Positions 46,662-58,900 are shown, counted from the stretch's first letter. The stretch: DNA of 64,000 nucleotides from Dacryopinax spathularia (GCA_037974965.1 JBBPFI010000010.1:806001-870000), one strand, 5' to 3'. Numbers and translations: made by a program. The notes: a model not told the origin generated them from the letters alone.

Positions 46662-48715
46662 TCAGACAGGATAGGCTGCGCCGGTCAGACCACCGCGAGA
46701 TACAAAGTGAGAAGATCCTTGCTTCAAAGCAGCAAGTGCTTTCCTTGCCCGACTCTCTAAAGCAGCTTCAGTTATTCTGGTGGCTTCCCGCTCCGCAAAC
46801 GTTTCCGCGTCCGGCCGAGGCCATGCAGCATGTGAGTCCACGAAGTAGTGCAGTATAGCTGGTAATTCGGGATCGTCCGTGCAGCCGACGCCGTTACTTT
46901 CCAACCGAACTGTCTGTAGCAGCTTGAAAAGCGTGCGTCTATTCTTGAAGGTGTTGAAGTTGTAGTTCAGCCACTCCAAGACGTTGGCGAGCTTCACAGG
47001 TACACAGCCAATCGTGAAAGCTTGTCCCGAAGGTCGCGTCAAAGGCCTCCCGGCGATATCGGTCAGTTCAATGAAATAGAGAATCGCTCTAATGCTTTTC
47101 CATCGATGATATTTGGCGATCGTGGTCTTCTCTTCGTCCATATAGAGAGCCATTTCGAGAAAGAGATCGCGGTTCGGCATGCCGTCCAGACGATCCCTGA
47201 GAACATGGAGGGCATTAGTGAATTGAGGTTGCGCGAGGTTGATGCCACGAGATCGCCAGCCAGGAGGTGTGGGTGGAGGATCCAGAGCCAACTCAATACG
47301 TGGTTGCCGGAGGGGGTTGGAAGGGATGAAAATCTGAGGTACAGGTAGCTCGGGCCTCGGCACCAAGGCACCACTGTTCCAGCCTTCCGCGGTGGAGTCA
47401 GACTGCGAGCCTTCACGGTCTGCACGAAGGGGCGGCGTAGTATGATTTGACGGCGACAGGCAGGGCCGGACAACCACACTGGTAGCCAGGAGGTCGCTGT
47501 GGGAGTTCAACGGAGATTGGATGCGTAAATCGGTCGCCGGAGTGGCTGAATCAACGGCAGTCGATGGGATGCATACGTCAGAGGCGCGCTGTTCTGAAGC
47601 GGGCTCCGACGGCGAACGGCTCCTCCCTGCGTTGCGAGGGAGCCTGCTCTCCTTGCTTGAAGGAGAGCAGGATGGGGTTGGCGAGCGAGAGAGGCGTGGC
47701 TTGTGCGAGAGGAGCAACGGGGCTTCCTCGTCGAGCAGTGGGTCGTGGTCGACGTCGTTGCTGCCGTTCGTGCGGTCCACAGGTATGGGATCACCTCCTG
47801 GTACATTTGATTCCTTTTGTGAATCATAAGTAGCGGTTTCAGACCAGCTGAAGACAACGCACATCGAGCAATTCGAACGACAGCACAAATAACGGTTCGT
47901 CTAACTGCGCCAGGCGCAGGTGGCGAGCAACGAATCGACGCGTGACATCCGACGTGGTAAAAGCTGAGGAGACACGTCGGTTTAACTTGCATTCAACATC
48001 GATGGCTTCAGCAGCGGTGCCTAGCTTCCAACCACCATGAACGGCGTTGTCGACGGCATGAATAGGCGAGGCGACTTTCGACACCCACAGCTGATGTCTA
48101 GCCTTGTACAAATCCCATCCCCGGCTGGGTCGCAAATGCCGCAACACCAGCTTCATGAGGACAGGGACCGTGGTGCGTGTTTGGCCGCCAACCACATCGT
48201 ATTCGCTTGATGAGAGCATGGCGTGTCGAAGAAGCATTCCTTCACTTGCGTCCTCTTCATGTGCTAGCCACACGAGGACGCTGCACGGTCGACCTCGGAA
48301 GTCATCTGTCGGCCTGTCAGACGGTGCCGTGGTGATAACAAGAGGCATGAAATCTTGGGCGCCGAGACCAGCATCTTGCGGACGGGGTGACTGCACTACA
48401 GATCTTTGTCAGCTAGACACTGTCAGCCATGGGACACGGTGTACGGAAGACATCTGTAGGGTTGGGTCCGAAAGGGTGTACGGCGGTAGGATGCGGTAGG
48501 GGCAACGAAGTATGGCCATCCGATTGTAAACTAGAACGGGACCGGGAGATGATGTCCGGCTGGCGCGGTACTCGCTGAGTAAAATGCTGAGAGCAAAAAC
48601 CAATATCACTCACGCCGTCGGAGGGAAGAGCAGGTCGCCTTATATTGGCAGAGGAGCTGTGAGGCTGTGCGGTAACCAATGTTCTACTATCGGCGTTTGG
48701 CTGGCCGCCGAGCAT
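46662..48715 (-). CDS. orphan protein, Pro/Ser-rich middle with helical ends
   Basis: Exons join in phase: one beginning MLGGQPNADSRTLV (48715), one beginning RVPRQPDII, one from about 48394 (LQSPRPQDAGLGAQDF) to LSFELLD, and a long last exon (ESNVPGGDPIPVDR...) to the stop at 46662. The first globular part (VLVWLAHEEDASEGMLLRHAM...) and the last (LRDRLDGMPNRDLFLEMALYMDEEKTT...ILYFIELTDIAGRP) look folded; the 150 residues between are Ser/Pro/Arg-rich. No domain recognised. One or two more 5' exons are likely (an MRELRSGRMY segment near 49010), so the start is uncertain. Bases 47665-47680 within the last exon match an array B unit exactly over 16 bases. Confidence 0.55.
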
Positions 48716-49292
48716 GCGAGGGGGTGGATGGCCACTGTCACCGTGGTACTCTGGGGCAGAGCGTACTTGTCCCTGTTCTGCCTGGACAACAATGGGACGA
48801 GGTCGTGCAGATTCGTCCCGAGATGCATGTTGAATACGACGAAGGTTCTATTGAGGATCAGCAGACTACTTACAAGCACCGCAATATGAAATGCGCACGG
48901 TTGGTCGGTTTGTTACGGTGGATTCGATGCTCCTGCCTCGCTTGCGTGCACGATAGGTTGTTGTCGGTTGTGGGTACATTCGCCCGCTCCTGAGTTCCCG
49001 CATCACCCCAGCGGATGCGGCAAGCGACATAATGATGAGCAGTAGAGAGCAAGAGGGAGAGGAGGCGACGATGAGGAGACGGGTGACACAGTTGATTGAG
49101 TGAGTGGCGGATTCTGGCTCCGAGTCGCTGCTTGCATCGGGAGCAGCCCGTACCGCCCGGTACCGCTCGGTACGGACAAGTGCCAAGACGATCCTGCTAC
49201 AACTGCGCTATTGAAAGCGGCTCTATCCCAGCTATAACTTGTCCCACTATGATCATGAGCGTCCTGGCTTGGACAGAGCTTAGACTGGGAGT
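48716..49292. other. region between divergent orphan and integrase gene
   Basis: Holds probable 5' exons of the orphan on the minus strand (coding-like stretches near 48720-48850 and 48900-49020), and a GTACC-rich patch at about 49140-49180. No terminal repeats of a mobile element found. Confidence 0.4.
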
Positions 49293-51202
49293 ATGGCTCT
49301 GCCTCCTGGTGTCGCCGAGCAAACAGTGCTCCAATTTCGAGCGGCCCTTGCCAGGACCGGCGATCACCTCCGGCGGGGACTGAGGGGCCATCGAGGAGAT
49401 GTGGTTTACTTAGAACAGGTGGAGGGTGAAGCAGAAAGGCTGTTGTCCGTATTGGAGCAGGTGAGCTTGAACTATCCCCAGTTCAACGACTCCTACTGAG
49501 TACTACTGAACCATAACACTGGCAGGTCAGGGTTTACATTGCGCCAGATGAGGCCCGGGCTGCTGAAGAGGAGCTCGGCGAATTGCTGCATGGGCTACAT
49601 CAAGCACGCGCTGGAGTAGACGATACCATCACCAGAAGATGCGTCCCAGGGCATTGGCAGGCGGCTTCCACCCGAGGGGGTTGTCCCAAGTTCGATATCA
49701 ACAAAAGCTCCTTATTGGCCGCCTTACGCGTTGTCCCGGTGCGGACGACTCTGGCAAAGTATTTAGGCATCTCGGTTCGCACCTTGCGCCGTCGGATGGT
49801 GGAGTTGGGCGTACGGGCGTCCGAATCTCCGGTTTATGTCGTCCACGCTGGCTTGAACGGGCAGGAAGAGGTCCTGCATCAACCCAACTATCGGCGTTTC
49901 CCATGGGATGAAGGCGACGTGGACGCACGTGTGGGAGAAGCCCTTAGACAATATCCCCAATGGGGACGTGACATGCTTCTCGGCCACTTTCGCTTGCAAG
50001 GCATGAATGTACCTCAGCACATGTTGCGCGCCTCACTTCGACGACTCGCCCCTCACCGGCGGTTCGGGGAACGAGCGCCGCTGGAACGCCGGCGATATAA
50101 GGTCGCCGGGCCGAACGCACTTTGGCACATGGATGCGCAGCTAGGTAACGAGGCGATCCAGGCTTCCCAGGAACCGGTGATGGAGCTGACTGCTGCCGTA
50201 GGTTTGGTACGTTACGGAGTGGTTTTCCAAGGCATCATCGACGGCTATTCTCGGCTCTGTGTAAACATAAGGGCTTCGACCAACAATCGAAAAGATATGT
50301 TCTTTGATGTGTTCCGAGAGGGATGCAAGCGCTACGGCACGCCCTCGCGTATGAGGGGAGATCACGGTCTGGAAAACCTGGATGTCGCCACCTGGATGAT
50401 ACACAAGCGCGGCGCCAATCGGGGCTCGTTCATTTGGGGAAGGCAGGTCTTGATATGGCTGGATGTCGGTTGTGAACTGACCGAATACAGATCAGTTCAC
50501 AATGTACGAATTGAGCGCTTGTGGGTGGATGTCACCAAAGATTTCGGTGCCAAGTGGAAGCAGTATTTTATCCACATGGAAACCTGGCTCGGTCTGGATA
50601 TCCAGTCCGATGCTCACATGTGGCTTCTACACTATCTATTCTTAGAAGATATCAACCGCGACACTGAGGTCTGGCGTCGTTCCTGGAACTTTCACCGTAT
50701 GCGAACGCCGGACGGACCGACTCGAAGCCCGAGCGAAATGTGGTTGATGGGAATGGTGGAGCACGGCTGCAGAGGGGTGGGAGAGAACGCTGAGTGGGAC
50801 AGGCTAGTTGCGATCATGCGCAATCGTGGACCGGAGCAGGGAGAGGACTTGCTGTGGAGCTTGCTGGTGAACATGATGGTGGATGACGGTTCCGTGCGCG
50901 AAGATGGTTTGTGGGGTGGGGCGGACGGCGTGGGGGAGCTGTTGGGCGTGGACTGGCAAGCGCTGCAAGACGATGATCTGATGGCGCACCACGCGGGAAG
51001 TCATCCGACGGGTTTTACTGAATTCCGAGTAGACGAGGCGGTCTGTCCGCTTGATCCAGCTGAAAAACATGTGCTGGATCTGCATATACACGCATTCCAG
51101 GCGGGAAGAACGGCACCTGACTACTACAGGAGGTGGGAGCGCGGTTTGCTGGCTTACAATCAGATTATTCAGTCGCGCTTAGAGGAGATTCGTAGGATGT
51201 AA
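49293..51202 (+). CDS. integrase-core (DDE) domain protein, looks whole
   Basis: Exon 1 49293-49460 (MALPPGVAEQ...) splices across 49461-49525 to a long second part ending at 51202, 614 residues if read through, or 598 if the 48-base GC-AG intron at 50443-50490 is removed. A helix-turn-helix-like segment (LAKYLGISVRTLRRRMVELG) precedes the DDE core: WHMD (D259), RGDHGLEN (D335) and HNVRIERLW (E386 read through). The same family, with a GRSVHNQRIERLW motif, occurs in animals and fungi as single genes of transposon origin. No reverse transcriptase, capsid gene or long terminal repeat lies nearby, so it may be a host-captured integrase or an isolated mobile gene. It could bind and join DNA ends; activity is unproven. 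Confidence 0.8.
50443..50490 (+). other. candidate 48-base GC-AG intron in the integrase gene
   Basis: The donor reads AAG|GCAGGT and the acceptor ATACAG. The segment is stop-free and a multiple of three, so frame finding misses it. Removing it turns an odd insertion into GRSVHNVRIERLW, as in relatives, and changes the D-to-E distance from 50 to 34 residues, the normal DD34/35E spacing. Confidence 0.68.
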
Positions 51203-51472
51203 TTTGTATCGATATTTCGCGGGTAGATGTTATTGTCCGACACTTGGATATGAGGACAGCCGGTGCTGCAGTTCACTGGAATCGAAGTGCAAAGAAGAAC
51301 ACATCGGCACATGACCGGGGGTACGCGTAGAGCAGCGACGCGACCACCCGCGTGTATGCTGCCTCTCTCTCCTGCTTCTCACAACGATCAGTGAGGAACG
51401 CGGGCTGATCGCCAAAATCACCCTGTATCTAATACTTCGAACCTGTCTGCATAGTGTAAAATAGACTCTCAG

Positions 51473-53219
51473 ATGTCAAGCCAAGTAGAACGAAGCGAGC
51501 TTGCGAGAGTCGGTGGTGACTTCTACGACTTCGGCGCTGGGCTCAGCTCTTTCGGGCAGAGCACAGGGGACTACGGCCGGGCTCGCCAGCTCAATAATCT
51601 TCCTCCAGAAGTACTGCTGCACATCGCGAAGCAGTGCACATCTCCAGGGGATCTGCTCGCTCTAGCCTTAACGAGTCGCCAAATGAGGTCGGTCGCGGAA
51701 GAGTGGATCCCGTACGTGAATTGCGAGATCTTCGTGGAAGACCAGAATGAGTGGACACATTTGAGAGAGACGAGCCGTTTCGCCCGTTCCATCCGTCGAC
51801 TAGCCCTGAAGGACAGATACGACGCCGGAGAGTGTGAATTTCCCATAATGAAGGCCAAACGTAGCAGTTTCGATGCGCGGTCGATACGCTACGACGGTCC
51901 GGACATCACTCTCAGTGACGTGCAAGACGACATGACGGCCGTGGCAAGCATGCTCACCAACCTCACTTGTTTGTGTCTAGAGTGCTCGTACGAGATGTTC
52001 TACGAACTTGGGTCGTTCTTCGTCGCGTTACCACCCCGTGGGATTCCGGACGTGCGCATACAGCTCCACCATAGTCCCTTCATGTGGATGGTTCCGCTGG
52101 ACATCAAGAGCTGCGTTGAGGTACGAATGTTGGCCGATAGTGTGCCCTTGTGACTGATATCTCGCTCCAGGTGATCGCGGCAATGCCTAACAATATGGAG
52201 CGCTTCGTGTTTAACTCCCAAGGCGAGCATACACATAGTGCCTACGCGGCGTACGGCCAGCTAAACTGTGCAGTAGGGTTGAAGCAAAGCGAAGGCCATG
52301 TAGTGCTCAAGGCCATCTCTGCCCTGCTGGGAACTGGACATGGACGTCTTTCGGCTCTCCATTTGACCATGGACTGCTGGCCTGACGTGCCCGGTGGAGC
52401 ACGCCTGCTTCCTTGCGACAAAATTTTCACTCAGCACTGGCCTCAGCTACGGGAACTCTATCTGCATGGCATGTCTCTGGACGAGGGAAGCAGACTTATA
52501 GCGGACTTCGCAGCCAAGCACTTCCATCTGGCTGTTCTCAATCTTCATCGCTCCAGCTTTCCCAAGAACTTCGCTCTGCCTGATAACGCGGTCCCCGAGC
52601 TTCGGAGAGTTGCCCTCTGCTATGCTGACTTGCAAAGTCTGGTGACGTTTGTCAAACCCCTCACAAGCGGATCATATCGCCCGATTGAACATATAGTGAT
52701 GACCTTATCGCGCTCTGAAGTGAGCATGAAGCCTGGGTTGTTCCGGGAGTTCATGGAGTCGCTGGAAAAGAGCAATAGCCTGCGTTCATTGACTTTCTGC
52801 AGTCCTGATGAAACAGGCGGCTACGGGTCGTGGATTTTGGCTCAACTAATGAAGCTGGGAGATAAAGTACCTGGGATCAAACGGCTGTCTTTACCGGTAG
52901 TGCTGAGCAAGAAGTCTGATATTGTAAGTAGTTTTCAGCTGCTCTTTGTCGAAATGAGTGTACTGAGTATTAACCCGTCATGTCGTAGAAACAGGTTGCC
53001 ACAATGCTCACCGTCTTCCGTGCTTTGGAAGAACTACGGATGCCTCTGTTGACACCGGCTGCAGCCTTCCTGCACCCCTGGTCTCAGGATGCAAGCAGGT
53101 TGAGCGTGCGAGAGACTCATGCTCAGGAAAGGACGCTATGTCAATATATATGGAAGGGCTGTCCAACATTGCAGAGGATCAATAACTGGAAGCTATCGGA
53201 GGGGGAGTGGGAGGTGTAA
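51473..53219 (+). CDS. F-box protein with leucine-rich C-terminal part
   Basis: Three exons (51473-52120, 52171-52923, 52989-53219) are in phase and give 543 residues. After a 40-residue polar start comes a clear F-box, LNNLPPEVLLHIAKQCTSP, then DLLALALTSRQMRSVAEEWI, which would bind Skp1. The rest has irregular leucine-rich repeats (LTCLCLECSYEMF, LRELYLHGMSLDEGS, LAVLNLHRSSFP, LRSLTFCSPDE, LQRINNWKLSEGE), as in the large, fast-evolving F-box/LRR families of basidiomycetes. It probably recruits a substrate to an SCF ubiquitin ligase; the substrate is unknown. The last exon follows a GTAAGT donor at 52924. Confidence 0.82.
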
Positions 53220-54112
53220 GCCTAAGCTCAGAGGACTGTCTATGTTCCAGCTGAATAATAAGTTGCTAGCGATCGATCTTGGCGCTCATACGACCATGCA
53301 AGCATGTGAGGAGGAGAGGTGTTGCTGTCCCATTGCTCGGCCTGGACCGGAAATTTATGAGGGGGATGATGTATGGATGAGACTTTCGTAATGGAGGAGA
53401 CAAGGATGGAGGAGCCAGGATGAACATGGACGTACCCGGGACAGTACAGGCAATAGGGAGAACGGATGGTAGACAAGGCATTGAACTCCAATAGCAGTAG
53501 CAGGTGTGTCAACACGTGAATCGCAAGACGGTGACAAGGGCTCGTACCGCACCCTCATCAAAGTTCGCTTGGAATTAAAGTAGAAGTTGGTTGAAGACGA
53601 CCTTGTCATTGAGTATGGACAACAAAGGTGACACGTTATGAGTATCTAAAGAGCGAGAGGTTCACGAAGCAAGCGCTCCTATCACACATAGTCTAGATGC
53701 CCATTCGTCATAGACGGCTTTCCCGAACTCATTCCATCCCTTCACAAAAGACTCCAGCAGACTCGTGTAAAACTCGACATAGTCGAAGGCCTCGGGTTGA
53801 GGGATCGATTGATCGGTCCAAGTTCGAGGCGAGCGCGGGGGAAGTTCAGAAGGCCTTGGTTCAGCTAGAACATAGCGTAGCTACGGGGAGGATGAGCAGA
53901 GTGTGATCGGAATGGAGCAGGACGCACGCGAGTGACCAAATAGCAAAGGGAGGGTATGAGAACGTGAGGGAACTGCCGTAGCTGTTGATAGGACACGGGG
54001 GACGGCGCTGAAGAGCACAGACGATGCCGTCCATAAAGGTGCCGATACGCCTACGAAGTAAACGATCAGTAGAGATTACAGGGTCGCTGGAGAGTTTAGA
54101 TCACGATAAATA
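53220..54112. other. gene-poor region, 0.9 kb
   Basis: No complete gene. A short protein-like frame (SKFEASAGEVQKALVQLEHS, about 53810-53900, +) has no start or splice partner I can support. Confidence 0.4.
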
Positions 54113-54446
54113 AACCTGGGGCCAAGAAGACACCATCGCAGAGTTCTGTGGAATCGCGCCGGCCTTTAGGAAAAAGAAACGCGGGCAGATAAAATTCTGT
54201 ATTGGAATCGGTGAGACCGTCAACATCGGCGAGGAGGTCTTGAATATTAGGACCGTGGGCAACGGGAGGCCCATACGAGAATACTATTTCGAGGAAGACC
54301 TGACGCAAAACCAAGTCATCACGATCGAGCACCCAAGCCCGCCCGATATTGAGCTGAAGGCATTAATGAGTAAACGGCTCAAAGAGGGCCATAACGCACT
54401 CACGTCCTTTCCGACAACCGAAGCAGCGTGGGAATCATGGATCTGA
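54113..54446 (+). pseudogene. open coding-like stretch without start, possible exon or gene relic
   Basis: A frame open for about 110 codons reads like real protein (GQEDTIAEFCGIAPAFRKKK, then NIRTVGNGRPIREYYFEEDL and IEHPSPPDIELKALMSKRL, ending TTEAAWESWI at the TGA 54444-54446). No ATG lies in its first half and no convincing upstream exon was found. It could be the terminal exon of an unannotated gene or a decayed host gene. No family recognised. Confidence 0.35.
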
Positions 54447-54825
54447 TCTTTGACAGAGGATGAAATTCGAAGGAGAAGCTCGTATTGAGCGCGGAATTCG
54501 CCGACAGCCCTACAACCTCTCGTCAGTCCATACAGAATCAGCAGGCCAAGCGCGTAAGTACCTCTCTGTGGGAACGTTGCTGCCGTGCAGGTGCGAACCA
54601 ACAATTGAGGTGAGCATCGCGGTTGCTCTAAGCTCGGTAAGTTTAGAGGGGACAAGCGGGGGAGGAGCGAGACCACCTGTCCACATAAACCCAATTCCCG
54701 GACCGGTCGCAAGCTGCTCCGGCGACTTGGAGCAGGACTTCGAAGGAAGAGGTCAGTGAGCCGAATTGCGTCAGGACAGCGCCGGCCTTTTGGTTATCGG
54801 ATCTGAGAGTGAGATCAGAAGAAGA

Positions 54826-55095
54826 CTAATAAGGACTGTTAAAGACCGCACAGGTTTCTGCCGGCGCGTACGGCATTATCGATAGGGATATCGCAATGCA
54901 GTCTGTGCCACATCCATGCCTGCGGTAATGAGCAGGCTGGCATCCCGGAGTTAAGGAGGAGCAACGGACCACAGCTTGGTGTTGTTGAGTGCAGTAGTAT
55001 GGTCCGTGGCACCTCGAACAACGGAGCACCACGCCGTGTATGCCGCAGACAGCGCAAACTGGCGAGGAAACATGAACATCCTGGCTCTGAGACAT
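54826..55095 (-). CDS. small MYND-type zinc-finger protein or fragment
   Basis: An 89-residue frame from ATG 55095 contains CAVCGIHGVVLRCSRCHGPYYCTQQHQ and, after a short insert, HYRRHGC. This is the MYND layout: CxxC, CxxC, YC, then H and H/C ligands. The insert between the two halves (about 54952-54987) begins GT and ends AG in phase but is only 36 bases, so it may be a tiny intron or simply coding. MYND fingers bind proline-rich peptides. The protein is short, so it may be a fragment of a larger MYND protein. Confidence 0.48.
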   Translation of the reverse strand: MSQSQDVHVSSPVCAVCGIHGVVLRCSRCHGPYYCTQQHQAVVRCSSLTPGCQPAHYRRHGCGTDCIAISLSIMPYAPAETCAVFNSPY

Positions 55096-55993
55096 AACCA
55101 GTCAAGCGAGAAGAGTAGGAGGGCGCCGAGCTGGTATGCGAGAGGCGGAGGGGGGGGAGGCACCTTATGAGAGCCGAGAAAGAACGCTCGGAAGCCCGGA
55201 TAGGAGAGTCCCAATTTGCACAAGTAGGGAACACAGATTTGACGCCTCAGCAACCGGCAGATATTCTAGAAGGTTATGTTTTGATGGACCCCGTTCCTGC
55301 ACAGAAACCAGGAGCTCAGTGTAGTTGTGCAAAGGAGGGTATGTTAGAGGCCATCGTACAACCGTTGCGTAGAGAAAACAGCATACAGTGTTTGGGGTCT
55401 GAGGACAGTAGGGTACAGTACGGCAAGGTACGGACGAGTACGGTGCCCGTACCAGCAGGAAGCTGATGGGCAGGTCGGAAGCACTCCACGCGACATTGGA
55501 AGGCCCAGTATACCACGGTACCGAGGCGATACTCTCCCAGAACGAGGCGGTACTAACGGTATCGCTCACCCAAAGCGGAGACTAATGTTTTGTCCCAGGC
55601 GACCAACCATACGACGGTGCTGCGGGAAGATGGGGATTGGTAAAGCGGTGGTAGGGGTCTGATGGATTATCAGTCCCTGAATCCTCTCAGCGAGTCATTG
55701 ATCGCTTTTCCCATCAAGGCAGTGAGACGCAGCTGCGGTATCTGTTGTCTGTTGGTACAGCTCACGTTTCGACGAAAACTGCCCTTCCGAACTAAGCTGG
55801 AGGAAGCAGGAATATTCAAGAGCTTGTTGATTGTGGTACTAGTACATGCTGTGAAGGGAATACAATGCCTACTCGAACCCAAAAATAACTTCTGGCCACC
55901 AAACGTCCCGCAGCCACCGCCCGCTCTGCCTGGGCGCAGATCACCGCATCGTGAAACAATAAATGAAGAACTGCAAACAGAAAACGAAGGATA
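55096..55993. other. intergenic with GTAC-rich patch
   Basis: 3' side of IRE1 and 5' side of the MYND frame. Bases 55400-55560 hold many GTAC/GGTACC motifs and a palindromic GTACGGTGCCCGTAC. A 115-codon + frame at 55662-56009 overlaps the IRE1 3' end and is probably chance. Confidence 0.4.
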
Positions 55994-58900
55994 TCAAGTC
56001 TCGGCATGATCGAAATACTGCCTGAACATGCTCTCGTACCGAAGCCCGCAGTCCGAGATCACGCCGTACACATGCAGGAATAGCTGCGGGAATCGTTTTG
56101 TGAAGTAGCTGAGGAAACCTTCAGGTAATGGGCCATACAGCCGCTTTACGTGATCAGGTAGGTCCTGATAGTGATGTTTCTGTAACGAGGTAGGTCAGGA
56201 ACCATCAGAAACGCCGGTGATTAGCTAAACGTACCTTGTTGCGCAGAGCGCGCAGTAGATCTTGCACGGACTTGCCGTCGTACTTCCTGAACTTGCCCAA
56301 GTTCTCAATAACGGCCTTGTCAAGCTTACGATGCCAGTCAGGTCCAAGCACTTTGGTAGCACCCGCTTCGAGAGCAAGAAGAGGCGCCTCCTTCGGCTCG
56401 CGCTCCATAACTTCGAACCGATCCGACGCGTCCTGCAAGAAGTTCAGGCGCTTGGCCGGCGTCCAGAAGAAGGGGTGGATCAAGCAGTCGTCGGTCGATG
56501 GTCGAGCAGAAGGATCCGGCTCGAGCATACGTCCTATAAGGTCCTCCGCCTCAAGGCCCTCTTCACCGAGTCGCTGGAGCCAGCCAAGTGACTTCTCGTT
56601 TTTCATGATGTTGGCTTCCCTGGAGAACCTGTCTCCGTACGGGTGCTCGCCACCAGAAAGGGTATAGTAGAACAAACAGCCAAGGGCGAAGATATCGACG
56701 GACTTGGTCAGCCGTGTTCCCGAGGACGGTTGGTCTCGCTGCTCGCCGCCTTCTCGGCCATTGAAGGAGGATTCAGCAGATTGAGGGTCGAGGTTGACAT
56801 CTCCTCTCAGGATCTCGGGTGCTCGCCAACCAGCAGTGCCAGCAGCTTGCGGTCCGCTCCCCTGAGTAGGCAGGAAACTCGTCTGATCTAGCTCGAGCTT
56901 CTTGCACAGGCCGAAGTCGGATATCAGCATCCTCAACTCCCCTCGCTTGTTCTGCGATATGAGGATATTCTGCGGCTTGATATCGCGATGTACGATCTTC
57001 AGCGAGTGCAGATGTCGTAGGCCTCTTGTTATTTGCATCAGAGCCTTTTTGGGTTCGAAACAGCCCCGGATTTCCGAGAATGATTCTTGGGGTTTTTCGA
57101 TGATGTCTGCAAGCGAAGCAGGACAAAGCTCGAGGGCAATGTACAGGAAGCCATCGCGCTGCTCTTGGTAGAAGTATCGGATGACGTTCGGATGGTCGTC
57201 CGATTCTTGGAGAAGGGAGACTTCACGGGAGGCAACTGTGACGAAGTCTTGCAATAACCGCTTGACAGCAACAGGTCGCCCTTGCAGGGAACCTTGGTAT
57301 ACGATAGTGCCGTGTGATCCATAACCTACAGCCGCCAGTCAGTAACCCATCTGCGCGCATATATGGAGTCGAACATACCGAGAATCACATCCGACAGCAT
57401 CAACAAGCTCGGCGGCAGTATCCCCACCTTCGACTTCGCAGGCTGCACTTCGCCAAGGTCCTCATCAGCCTTCATGGCCTGTACTTGTGCCTCTTCCTCC
57501 GCCTTGATTGCTCGGATCTCCGCATCCATCAACTCCTTCCCCTCGCCCTCTCCATCCACTTCCTCAGCCTTTCCCTTTCCGCGTCGGCCCCGTCCACGGT
57601 TCCGCCTCTTTACCCGCTTCTTTGGTGCCCCATTTTGACCTTTCTCATCTTCAGAATCGTCCCCCTCAACCCCCTCAGCATCCCCATTTAAGGTAAGAAC
57701 CGGAATATTCGGAGAATCCTTGACCGCAGGCGTGGCCAATGGCGTACGGGAATCCTCCATTTTGGCCGACGAAACAGCGTCCGCCTTCAGCTCTTCGATC
57801 TTAGCGGACCCATTTTGTTGCGGTTCTTCCACCTTCACCCGCTTCCTGTTCGCGTTCGGCTCCTCCCGAGCATGGGCGTCTTCCAGCGCTATCAACCCCT
57901 TATCCGCCTTGCGCCCCCACAGATCCCTCACACCACCTTTGCGCGTCGTAAGCCACGCGCAGAGGAGCATAACGCACAGAGCGATCGCGACCGTATTCGC
58001 AGTCCCCCATTCCTCCGCCTTCCCACCAATGAGCTGTTGCTCGCTCAGAAGGCGAGGGAGGGAGACGTAGGACGTCTTTGGCGGTAAGCTGTCAGCTGAG
58101 AGCTTGGGTGAGGAGGACTCGGCATTGTTTGCGCTTAGGAGCAGTGGGCGGTGAGCGTCGATGGTTAGCCGTCTTGGGCCTTCCAACAATCGGTTGAGCC
58201 GGGATTGGGTGGCCATATCCGAATAATAGGCGCCGACAAGACAATCATCCGCCCAACAGACGGCCTCGTCAATCTCTACAGTCTCTTCGATCTCTGCCTC
58301 ATCAGCCGTAGTGGGTCGGGCTTTCCGTTCGGGGACTTCGGAGAACGTGATCAATGGGTAGTTGGCATGCGACATCGCGTATAAGGACCCGGCCGAAGAG
58401 CCTGATCCGTCCGAGATACGACCCACGTACGTCTTGGGCGGGATATCTGTTAGCTGAGTGTACCGGCCTGGGAATACGTCGGTCAGCCGGGGTGTAGGCT
58501 GTGCTAGGACGATGGGCTGCGATGCGTGCGAGGGGAGGACGACGTCGAACACCGCCACGCTGCATATATGCGTAAGCTACTCAAAGTGATAGGTACTTGG
58601 GGGATTGGGAACGTACATAGGAGAAGGGAATTTGGTGGCCCAGATGGGACGTTCTTGCCCTGCTTCGAAGCATAGCACTTGTCCGTCTTGCATTGGTTGG
58701 AGATAGCGGTTGTCCGGCGTGCCGAGCCATGATGCTTGCTTGTCGCGGTCGGCGTTATTGGGTCCATACGTCGAAAAGGCGAGGGACTGAAGTGGTCGTT
58801 GCCCCTTGTCGTGCACAACCACATGGTAGTCTAAAAATAGGATGAACAGACTGTAACCAAAAACGGACATAGTAACGCACCCGTACGACCGATGTACACG

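Noticed and set aside
25606-51202. One giant transposon spanning the orphans, helicase and integrase
   Set aside because: RAD17, PIF1 and RAD9 are conserved host genes inside the span, and no matching terminal repeats were found at the edges.
49293-51202. LTR retroelement or Polinton around the integrase gene
   Set aside because: No reverse transcriptase, capsid, polymerase or long terminal repeats in the flanks; the gene stands alone and has introns.
55662-56009. 115-codon frame on the + strand as a gene
   Set aside because: It overlaps the IRE1 coding end in antisense, lacks protein-like motifs and has no splice or promoter support.
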